A stretch of 6,303 bases of DNA from an uncultured Eubacteriales bacterium (lineage in GTDB: Bacteria > Bacillota_A > Clostridia > Saccharofermentanales > Saccharofermentanaceae): NCBI GenBank assembly GCA_900313405.1, contig OMQY01000077.1:1-6303 (forward strand), read 5' to 3'. The notes below the pieces were generated by a model. It saw nothing but the letters and a program-made list of their open reading frames with translations. It was not told the origin of the DNA and ran no database searches. Made by a program: the position numbers and the translations under genes. Position 1 is the first letter of the stretch. The number at the start of each line of letters is the position of its first letter. Shown in pieces: positions 1 through 6,015 of this stretch.

Positions 1-339
1 CACCGAGAAAGCGAATACATCGACTGACATCTTTCCTACAGGCAATGCCCCGATAAAGAAAACATCCATGTGTCTGCCGAATATCTCTCTAACCGCTGAC
101 ACGTTACTCAAGACATGCCCCGATCTGATCATCGAAGACAACGTATCGACCGCATCCGCCTCATTGGCTGCGACCGAAGCGATCGCCGCAGATCCGGCAG
201 GATCGAATCGGGTCGCTATCAGGAAAGCGATCACCGGAAGGAAAAACGCCAGGACAATCTGAAGCGGCATATTACGTGACGCCTGCTTCCAACGGCGAGC
301 AAATCCTGCTCTTAATTCAGAGGACAGATCCATCAGCAT
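1..339 (-). CDS. Unrecognised membrane protein, N-terminal part (runs off left edge)
   Basis: An open minus-strand frame enters at the left edge and gives 113 codons if begun at the ATG at 339; no stop occurs before position 1. I do not recognise the family. The N-terminus is basic (R10, R15, R16, K18, R22), then one hydrophobic stretch at about residues 24-42 (MPLQIVLAFFLPVIAFLIAT) looks like a signal anchor or first membrane helix with the N-terminus inside. The following residues are a soluble, mildly polar segment. Two in-frame ATGs (339 and 333) compete. The purine run GAGAGGGG lies 6 nt before the ATG at 333 but directly abuts the one at 339, so 333 has the better spacing. Either start lies inside the end of the upstream YfhO-type gene (stop at 317-319) in another frame, so the two are very likely co-transcribed and translationally coupled. 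By position it may act with the YfhO-type protein, but this is inference. Confidence 0.75.
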   Translation of the reverse strand, partial: MLMDLSSELRAGFARRWKQASRNMPLQIVLAFFLPVIAFLIATRFDPAGSAAIASVAANEADAVDTLSSMIRSGHVLSNVSAVREIFGRHMDVFFIGALPVGKMSVDVFAFSV

Positions 340-3049
340 CCCCTCTCTTCCTCATAGTGCCGCTCACTGTCAGAATGGCGACAAATGCGATCATGCCTGC
401 CCCCGTCATTAACAGCGACGCATTAAAGCCCTCCGGCTTATACTCAAGCTTGACCGTATGAGTTCCCGAAGTCAGTCTGATACCGCAAAGAGCATCGGAA
501 ACAGGTACTATCTCCGCCTTCTCTCCGTCAACATATGCGGTGAAGCCGTCAGTATACTGGATCGTCATGAGAAGCAGTCCGTCATCGATTACATTGACCG
601 TTCCCTTAAGGCTTGTCTCATCATAATAAGTGACCTCGATCTGTTCGTCGGCCAGCTCATCGAGCATTGCAAGATATCCGCTGTTATTCAGTTCGTAAGC
701 GTAGATCTGCATCTTACCCGTCTGCGGCTTTGTATATGTAAGTTCCACTGTCACCGGAGTACCGTCGTATCTTCCGAGACAGATAGTCTGGTAGCTCCTT
801 ATCTCGAAGTTCCTGTTACGGCTCTCGTCGGCATATTTGATCGATACGCGGCCGCCCTTGGAAGAATTGGCGTAGATATACATCTCCTCGCCGATCTGAG
901 ACCCCTCAACGACTACAGTCGCAGTTGCGGCTTCCGAAGTGCTTATAGGTGTATATGCGACTCCGTTCGCTGTTATACCGTTAAATGTCATATTGGTGCT
1001 GCCGTTGTCTCTTATGCTTATCGGCAGATATACATCCGCATCGACGCCCATGCTCCTGACCCAGCTGTTTGTCTTGGCGAATACATCCGGCAGAGTGCTC
1101 TCAGGGATATAATCCAGTATCTCCTCCGAGACCATGTAGCCTACTGCCAGTGCATCAGGATTACCGTATACCGTTATGCCGTCACCCTGATATTCCATAT
1201 CGAAAACGATCGGAACAGTCTGCGTATCCTGTATGGCGATCAGATTCCTGACACCGAGGAGCGTTGCCGTAACCCGTGTGATACCGTTATTACGAAGTCC
1301 GTTAATACCGTTGTTATGGAAACCGAAGTTCCTCATATACTTGATAAAACTCTCTCTTGCAGTCGACGAGAAGATCGACAGACCCTTTACGTCGTAGATG
1401 GACTGTATATCGCAGATATTATTCGGGAACAGTTCCGTCCTCTCGAAAGTATTGTGTCCTTCTGTCCCCTCGGTCATGCTTACGTAATCTCTTACTGCAG
1501 TCCTGTTCTTGCCGTAAAAATCATATCCCGTGAATCCCTCATGTTCGGCAACCGTCGATATCATGACGCAGGCCGTAACAAACATCTCGATAAACATCGT
1601 AATTGTTATGAGGTACTCATAGATATAAGAGTTCCTCCTCTTGCCGATCCTGATGATCCTGAGGACAGTACCCTGAAGCGCGACAAAGATCACTGACAGA
1701 GCTATCTGAATGTATCCTTCGTTACCGCCTCCGAACTTTTCGAAAAGGATGATATATGCGAGTACCCCTCCGACTACGGCACTTATCGTACCGAGCTGAT
1801 ACTGCCTGATTATCCTGATGGTCATAAATGCCATAAACACCATGACGAACGACATCAGGAAAGACTGTCTGTAAGGGATCTGGTTGGGGAAATGGAATCC
1901 GTGCCAGATGAAGTTCAGCGTACGGTTAGAGAAGCTCAGATACAGGAATAACAGCATGAAGCCGCATCCGATCTTGTGTCTCAGAGTAATAGACGAGCCC
2001 TTCGGGGCCATAAAGAACAATATCACAAGGATGACGGTAACAGATCCGCAGAACACGTTGGCCATACCGTCACGGATGTTGGGGTTGGCGGCAACAAGGA
2101 GCCTTCCCATGAAGTCAAACAGATTGCCGGTAAGCTTCCATTCCTTCGGCATCGTGTCCCCGACAGCCGAGGAATTCTTAAGGATAAGATATGTCGGTAT
2201 CACTACGACGGAAGAGATCAGACCGGCTGTAACACTTCCGACGGCAAAACGCACAACACTGCGGAAGAACCCCTTGACCGAAGGCTTCATTATCATGAAA
2301 TAAAATGCCGGGGCAAAGAATACCAGGAAGATACATATAAAGTATCCCGTGTAATAATTACTCATTATGCAGACAGCAAGAGAAGCAGTATAGAGTCCGA
2401 ATCTTCCCTCTTTAAGGAGCCTGCGAAGGCCCAGACATATAAGCGGCAGGATGACCATCGCATCACACCACATTATGTTCCAGAAATCAGTCAGGAACCA
2501 TCCGCAGAGAGCATAAGTGCATCCGAAGATCACAGTTATGTAATCATATCGCTTGCCGTCTCCTTCTGACAGGAACAGCGACATGAAGAATGAGGCAAGT
2601 CCCGCACGGACAGCCGTAATAAAAGCGATAAATACGGGAATAGCCTTGGGGGTAAACAGTACGCACAGCAGATTTAACGGACTCGCGGAATAATTCGCAT
2701 AAGCCGCATAGTACTCGTTGCCGAGGCCGCAGTTCCAGGAATAGAACAGCGATTTGCCGCTGACTATCTTCTCACGCAGTTCGCAGAGGAAGGGGGCATA
2801 CTGGTGATAACAGTCGACCGTAAGGATCGTCCTGTCCCCTATCGGATAGACCTGCATTATCGCGAAGGCTGATACTATCGTCAGAAAGGGGAAAAGAAAA
2901 GCCAGGATGCGAAGCGGGATCTGCTCGGGCAGATTGTCCGTAAACTTCCGTCTCGGTTGAACATATTCCGCAGATACCTGATATTCGGGCTCTGTGTCGG
3001 CGAATTCAACGCCTGTATCGATATTAATGTCTGATCTCTCATTTTCCAT
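317..3049 (-). CDS. YfhO-family multi-pass membrane protein, probable GT-C-type glycosyltransferase
   Basis: A 910-residue membrane protein, near the usual length of YfhO proteins. After a 45-residue hydrophilic, mostly acidic tail, the first helix is at about 46-66. The loop after it carries family signatures: D79 with HQYAPF (82-87), GLGNE (108-112) and SPLNLL (123-128). Further recognisable motifs are MWCD (193-196), NYYTGYF (231-237) and FPNQIPYRQSF (387-397). I count roughly a dozen or more helices up to about residue 500, then a large extracytoplasmic region (about 500-875) and one last helix at 878-897. The region before that helix has the typical YfhO ending: YTDGF (832-836), VDG (840-842), SGTH (861-864), EYKP (869-872). 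In Bacillus subtilis YfhO works with the glycosyltransferase CsbB in lipoteichoic acid glycosylation; a similar sugar transfer from a polyprenyl-phosphate donor outside the membrane is likely here, but the acceptor is unknown. The ATG at 3049 is the only plausible start, as an in-frame stop lies upstream and the next ATG falls inside the first helix. No Shine-Dalgarno sequence precedes it. Its end overlaps the next minus-strand gene. Confidence 0.9.
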   Translation of the reverse strand: MENERSDINIDTGVEFADTEPEYQVSAEYVQPRRKFTDNLPEQIPLRILAFLFPFLTIVSAFAIMQVYPIGDRTILTVDCYHQYAPFLCELREKIVSGKSLFYSWNCGLGNEYYAAYANYSASPLNLLCVLFTPKAIPVFIAFITAVRAGLASFFMSLFLSEGDGKRYDYITVIFGCTYALCGWFLTDFWNIMWCDAMVILPLICLGLRRLLKEGRFGLYTASLAVCIMSNYYTGYFICIFLVFFAPAFYFMIMKPSVKGFFRSVVRFAVGSVTAGLISSVVVIPTYLILKNSSAVGDTMPKEWKLTGNLFDFMGRLLVAANPNIRDGMANVFCGSVTVILVILFFMAPKGSSITLRHKIGCGFMLLFLYLSFSNRTLNFIWHGFHFPNQIPYRQSFLMSFVMVFMAFMTIRIIRQYQLGTISAVVGGVLAYIILFEKFGGGNEGYIQIALSVIFVALQGTVLRIIRIGKRRNSYIYEYLITITMFIEMFVTACVMISTVAEHEGFTGYDFYGKNRTAVRDYVSMTEGTEGHNTFERTELFPNNICDIQSIYDVKGLSIFSSTARESFIKYMRNFGFHNNGINGLRNNGITRVTATLLGVRNLIAIQDTQTVPIVFDMEYQGDGITVYGNPDALAVGYMVSEEILDYIPESTLPDVFAKTNSWVRSMGVDADVYLPISIRDNGSTNMTFNGITANGVAYTPISTSEAATATVVVEGSQIGEEMYIYANSSKGGRVSIKYADESRNRNFEIRSYQTICLGRYDGTPVTVELTYTKPQTGKMQIYAYELNNSGYLAMLDELADEQIEVTYYDETSLKGTVNVIDDGLLLMTIQYTDGFTAYVDGEKAEIVPVSDALCGIRLTSGTHTVKLEYKPEGFNASLLMTGAGMIAFVAILTVSGTMRKRGDADGSVL

Positions 3050-3051
3050 AG

Positions 3052-3079
3052 AGCATATAATAGCATAATTTGTAGCATA
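3052..3079 (+). repeat. Three AGCATA direct repeats in the divergent intergenic region
   Basis: AGCATA occurs at 3052-3057, 3062-3067 and 3074-3079, with starts 10 and 12 bases apart, about one helical turn each. The last two copies extend to an identical TAGCATAA. A variant, AGCGTAA, recurs at 3102-3108 as the right arm of the nearby palindrome, and its inverse forms the left arm. The repeats sit directly upstream of the YfhO-type start codon, so a bound protein there could block or recruit polymerase for that gene. The repeats are seen directly; the regulatory role is inferred. In such AT-rich DNA part of the similarity could be chance. Confidence 0.4.
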
Positions 3080-3089
3080 AATGCCTCAT

Positions 3090-3108
3090 TTACGCTTTAT
3101 TAGCGTAA
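3090..3108. promoter_or_regulatory. Perfect palindrome, candidate operator between divergent genes
   Basis: Two 7-base arms, TTACGCT (3090-3096) and AGCGTAA (3102-3108), are exact reverse complements around a 5-base TTATT centre. It is too short, and lacks a following T-run, to be a convincing terminator for either gene, since both are transcribed away from it. It lies 28 bases upstream of the TATAAT box of the rightward operon and 41 bases upstream of the leftward start codon, as expected of a dimeric repressor or activator site controlling one or both units. The regulator cannot be named from the window. Confidence 0.45.
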
Positions 3109-3134
3109 TAATAATAAAAGAAATGTGTGGTAAA
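3108..3134 (-). promoter_or_regulatory. Weak candidate promoter for the leftward YfhO-type operon
   Basis: On the minus strand TTTACC (3134-3129) could serve as a -35 box, matching 4 of 6 consensus bases, and TATTAT (3113-3108) as a -10 box, with a short 15-base spacer. Transcription would begin near 3101, inside the palindrome, which would place that palindrome over the start site. A competing -10 is another TATTAT seven bases before the ATG, discussed as a possible leaderless start. Neither option is strong. Confidence 0.2.
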
Positions 3135-3135
3135 G

Positions 3136-3141
3136 TATAAT
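3136..3141 (+). promoter_or_regulatory. -10 box TATAAT of the lipid kinase operon
   Basis: A perfect TATAAT lies 23 bases before the lipid kinase start codon. It would place transcription start near 3148 and leave a leader of about 17 bases that just includes the GGAG ribosome binding site (3154-3157). No good -35 hexamer is present at 16-18 bases (AATAAA at 17), and there is no extended -10 TG. The promoter may therefore need an activator, perhaps through the palindrome upstream. Confidence 0.45.
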
Positions 3142-3164
3142 GAACGATAATATGGAGATGGAAA

Positions 3165-4079
3165 ATGGGACTTAAGCTCAAGATCATCATGAACCCTTCA
3201 TCGGGTCGTGAGACAGCCAGATTGAACGTTGAGGACATGCTCGCCTATCTGGTCTCTCTCGGCATGATGGAGCGTGCCGACATATACTACACATCAGGCA
3301 AGAACGATGCGACAAGGTTCGCTGCCGCGACGGATCCGTCCGAATACGATTATCTTATCGCTGTCGGCGGAGACGGAACCGTCAATGAAGTGGTTACGGG
3401 TATGCTCAACGCAGGCGTAGATATCCCTCTTGCGATCTATACATCAGGAACGGTCAATGATTTTGCCACCATCAACAGACTCCCGACTGCTCCTTCGGAG
3501 TTCGCCAGGATGCTCCTGAACCCTTCCAAGCTCAAGGTCGACTGCGGAAAAGCCGGTGACAGTTATTTTCTTAACGTGCTGGCAGCGGGCCTTCTGACTG
3601 ATGTTGCATATAAGGTGCCATCGGATCTTAAGACGGTCTTCGGGCCTGCCGCTTACTGGATATCGGCAGCCAAGGACCTGTCCGCCATATCAAGGACTCT
3701 GCCGGTATCGTTCAAGACGGAGACCGCCGAATACAATGAGGACATCGTAATGTTCCTCATATCAAATACCAAGAGCGTAGGCGGCTTCCGTAAGCTTATG
3801 AAGAAGGCCGATCTGACGGACGGCAAGCTCGACGTTCTTATCCTGAAGAAACTGGATGCCGGAGACTTCATGCCTCTGGTCGGAAATTTCCTTGTAGGTG
3901 ATCATATCAATAACGACAGAGTGATATACTTTCAGACGGACAAACTGGAGATCTCGTCTAACGGAGACAGCCCGATAATCGTCGACATCGACGGTGAGGA
4001 AGGTCCTGCACTTCCCATTAAGGTAGAATGCATACACGATGCCGTCACTCTGGTAGTCCCAAGGGAGGAGGATCTATAG
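3165..4079 (+). CDS. Lipid kinase, diacylglycerol kinase catalytic family (YegS/DgkB-like)
   Basis: A 304-residue soluble kinase of normal family length (about 290-330). It should transfer phosphate from ATP to a membrane lipid such as diacylglycerol at the inner face of the membrane; in Gram-positive bacteria DgkB recycles diacylglycerol released by lipoteichoic acid synthesis. Motifs appear in the expected order: the nucleotide-binding NPSSG (10-14), the hallmark GGDGTVNEV (68-76), SGTVNDFA (94-101), ADLTDGKLDVLI (215-226) of the second domain, and DIDGE (274-278), whose DGE holds the proposed catalytic base. All key positions look intact, so the enzyme is probably active. Its exact lipid cannot be told from sequence. 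The ATG at 3165 is preceded by GGAG (3154-3157) at 7 bases, and nearby upstream ATGs (3152, 3158) are out of frame. The stop TAG overlaps the GTG start of the next gene by one base, so the two genes form a coupled operon. Confidence 0.92.
   Translation: MGLKLKIIMNPSSGRETARLNVEDMLAYLVSLGMMERADIYYTSGKNDATRFAAATDPSEYDYLIAVGGDGTVNEVVTGMLNAGVDIPLAIYTSGTVNDFATINRLPTAPSEFARMLLNPSKLKVDCGKAGDSYFLNVLAAGLLTDVAYKVPSDLKTVFGPAAYWISAAKDLSAISRTLPVSFKTETAEYNEDIVMFLISNTKSVGGFRKLMKKADLTDGKLDVLILKKLDAGDFMPLVGNFLVGDHINNDRVIYFQTDKLEISSNGDSPIIVDIDGEEGPALPIKVECIHDAVTLVVPREEDL
4063..4071 (+). promoter_or_regulatory. Strong ribosome binding site setting a GTG start at 4079
   Basis: GGGAGGAGG lies inside the last codons of the lipid kinase gene and ends 7 bases before the GTG at 4079. 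It settles the start of the downstream gene. An ATG in the same frame at 4028 lacks such a site and would add 17 residues with no resemblance to a protein N-terminus of this type. The GTG start is followed by a basic stretch, KKHGDKKK. Confidence 0.85.
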
Positions 4080-5926
4080 TGAAAAAGCACGGTGATAAGA
4101 AGAAAGTAAGAATGCCCGCTATCGCCCGGGAACCCGTAAATCCGGAGAATATCGACCCCTTCGGCACAGAGACTGATGCTGCCGCAGAGGATAAGATCGC
4201 GGAAGAGGCAACTATAACCGACGGAATGGAGGATCAGGGATCTTCCGGATCTTTTGATGTTCCCGAAGAAGGCTCTGACGCAGAAGGACCCGAGGAAGAG
4301 AGCCGTACGGTACTTTCAGATCTCGAGAAGATAGATCCTGATCTCCTTATCGGAGACAACAGTATCGATATTGACGATGACGATGAAGTAGTAAAGAAGG
4401 CTGCCAAGGCAACAAGCGATACTACCAAGTTCACGCCCAACGATATCGAGCCCATCGTCCTTGATATGTCGGACAATAAGAAGGATTATCCCGAAGATAC
4501 GGAAGTTCCGGTCAAGAAGGGTCTTCGTAAGAGCCGCGGATTCGTTTTCCTTATCTGTGCGATAATCGTGGTGACGATCGCTGTCGCTGCTTCGATATTC
4601 TACGAAGCGGGCTACCGTGACAAGCTCAACAGCCCTCTGACCATCAACGGTTCTGATGTCAGCAGTGCCGAGTTCAGCTTCATGTATCATTATCTGCTTA
4701 TCGACAACGGTGTGGATATCTTCGCTGCGGATACACCTGCAATGCTCGAAGCACCTGCAGACGATCCGGCATATGCGACAAACAGAGAGTATTTTCTTGA
4801 TCTGACAGCTCAGGAGATGAGGACGACACAGATCCTCTATGATGATGCCAGAGCTCACGGATACAGCATCGAAGAGGATCATTATGTTCTCGCCAATGCC
4901 TATATCGACTGGCTCTCAGGCAAGGCTGACGAGATCGGTGTGTCCCTCGACACATATATCAAGGGTGTCTTCGGTAATCAAGTCAATCAGCAGACAGTCG
5001 TTAATACGCTCGCGAAGAAGTACTTTACGGAAGATTACGCTTCCGGAGCCAAGCTCGAAGAGCTCTCGGCTTCCGACGAGCAGGCCGAGGCTGCATATCA
5101 GGCTGACCGCACATCTTATGATGTAGTCAACTACAAGCTCCTCCGCATCACTTATGAGCAGAGAGATCAGGCCTTTATCGATACGGCTAATCTCCATGCC
5201 CAACAGATAATCGAGGAGATGGGTCATGATCCGTCGACCTTCGAGCAGATCGCATCGCAGTACTTCTCCGGAGAAGCACAATCCGTTCTGGCAGAGCCTG
5301 ATTCCACACTCGTCAGTGACGTAAGATATGCCGATTTCACGCATTCCGACTTCAGAGACTGGCTTTTCGACCCGGAAAGAGTTCCCGGTGATTCCAATAT
5401 CTATACCGACGATGACGGCTTCCCCATCATCCTGGTCTTCGTATCGCGCGACAGACAGAGAGTTCCGCTTCGTGACGTAAGATTCGCATATATCCCGATC
5501 CAGATGGAGGAAGGTGCTCCCGGGCTCCCGATCACGGAGGCTCAGATGCTCGCTCAGGAGATCTACGAGAATGCCAATTCCGAGCGTGACATGATGGAGA
5601 TCGAGAACATCTATAACGATCAGATCTTAAGCGGTGCATTGAGCGTTACGCACAGCAACGATACATATCCCGGCAAGTATGACGGCATCCTCGGAAGCTG
5701 GATCTTCTCAGACGCCCGTGTCGCAGGCGATAAAGTATTCCTTGAGACCGAGAGCGGATACTACATCGTATATCTGATCTCCATCTCAGAGAACGAGGAA
5801 TGGTATGACAGGGTAAACAGCTTCATCCGCATGAATAACTATCAGGCCTTCATAAACGAGATGATGACCGAATATACTTATTCGTTCAACAACACGGGAT
5901 TATCCGAGATCCAGGATCTGCCGTAA
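4079..5926 (+). CDS. Membrane-anchored SurA/parvulin-like foldase protein with acidic cytoplasmic tail
   Basis: A 615-residue protein from the GTG at 4079. Residues 1-10 are basic; about 20-145 are low-complexity and strongly acidic, with an acidic run around 97-103, and probably disordered in the cytoplasm. A basic patch (146-153) precedes one membrane helix at about 154-175, so the C-terminal 440 residues should lie outside the membrane. The start of that part (LTINGSDVSSAEFSFMYHY, 187-205) resembles the SurA N-terminal domain of clostridial peptidyl-prolyl isomerase-like proteins, followed by a helical region to about 345. Two parvulin-like repeats follow (about 349-460 and 466-570), aligned by WLFDPERVPGD (428-438) and WIFSDARVAGD (541-551) and by ending strands GFPIILVFV and GYYIVYLIS. 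Canonical parvulins have histidine in the first strand (HIL) and in the final GYHI strand; both repeats lack both. It may be a chaperone without isomerase activity. It has no lipobox, unlike PrsA. It is coupled to the lipid kinase gene and followed by a terminator. Confidence 0.85.
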   Translation: MKKHGDKKKVRMPAIAREPVNPENIDPFGTETDAAAEDKIAEEATITDGMEDQGSSGSFDVPEEGSDAEGPEEESRTVLSDLEKIDPDLLIGDNSIDIDDDDEVVKKAAKATSDTTKFTPNDIEPIVLDMSDNKKDYPEDTEVPVKKGLRKSRGFVFLICAIIVVTIAVAASIFYEAGYRDKLNSPLTINGSDVSSAEFSFMYHYLLIDNGVDIFAADTPAMLEAPADDPAYATNREYFLDLTAQEMRTTQILYDDARAHGYSIEEDHYVLANAYIDWLSGKADEIGVSLDTYIKGVFGNQVNQQTVVNTLAKKYFTEDYASGAKLEELSASDEQAEAAYQADRTSYDVVNYKLLRITYEQRDQAFIDTANLHAQQIIEEMGHDPSTFEQIASQYFSGEAQSVLAEPDSTLVSDVRYADFTHSDFRDWLFDPERVPGDSNIYTDDDGFPIILVFVSRDRQRVPLRDVRFAYIPIQMEEGAPGLPITEAQMLAQEIYENANSERDMMEIENIYNDQILSGALSVTHSNDTYPGKYDGILGSWIFSDARVAGDKVFLETESGYYIVYLISISENEEWYDRVNSFIRMNNYQAFINEMMTEYTYSFNNTGLSEIQDLP

Positions 5927-5950
5927 GAGATTACACGTATCAGTACATTC

Positions 5951-5980
5951 AAGAGGTCGTCTCGGAGAGGCGACCTTTTT
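5951..5980 (+). terminator. Rho-independent terminator of the lipid kinase operon
   Basis: AGGTCGTCTC (5954-5963) pairs with GAGGCGACCT (5967-5976) around a GGA loop, giving a 10-bp stem with one T-G wobble. A run of five T at 5976-5980 follows. It starts 25 bases after the TAA of the foldase-like gene. On the minus strand the same hairpin is followed by CTCTTG rather than a T-run, so it would end the convergent DUF6273-like gene only weakly; no other terminator for that gene is visible in the 89 bases between the two stops. Confidence 0.92.
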
Positions 5981-6015
5981 CACATGCGGCTTTGGCGGAT
6001 TCGAGAATTAAACAC

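Noticed and set aside
458..1696. A 412-codon plus-strand open frame opposite the YfhO-type gene
   Set aside because: It lies wholly antisense to a clear family member, its product is rich in Cys, His and Arg with no recognisable domain, and it has no ribosome binding site. It is a codon-usage shadow.
1976..2569. A 197-codon plus-strand open frame, also opposite the YfhO-type gene
   Set aside because: Highly charged, low-complexity translation (many H, K, E, R, S) with no domain, antisense to the conserved helices of the YfhO-type protein.
2881..3078. Short minus-strand frame beginning just upstream of the YfhO-type start
   Set aside because: It overlaps the YfhO N-terminus in another frame, has no domain and lacks a ribosome binding site.
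3090..3108. Palindrome as a transcription terminator
   Set aside because: The stem is only 7 bp and AT-containing, no T-run follows immediately, and no gene is transcribed into it; both neighbours read away from it.
4028..4078. ATG at 4028 as the start of the foldase-like gene
   Set aside because: It would overlap the lipid kinase by 52 bases, has no ribosome binding site and adds an unlikely N-terminus. GGGAGGAGG seven bases before the GTG at 4079 is decisive.
4316..4882. A 188-codon minus-strand open frame opposite the foldase-like gene
   Set aside because: It is the antisense of the acidic tail, membrane helix and start of the SurA-like part. Its product has no family features, and the plus-strand gene is well supported.
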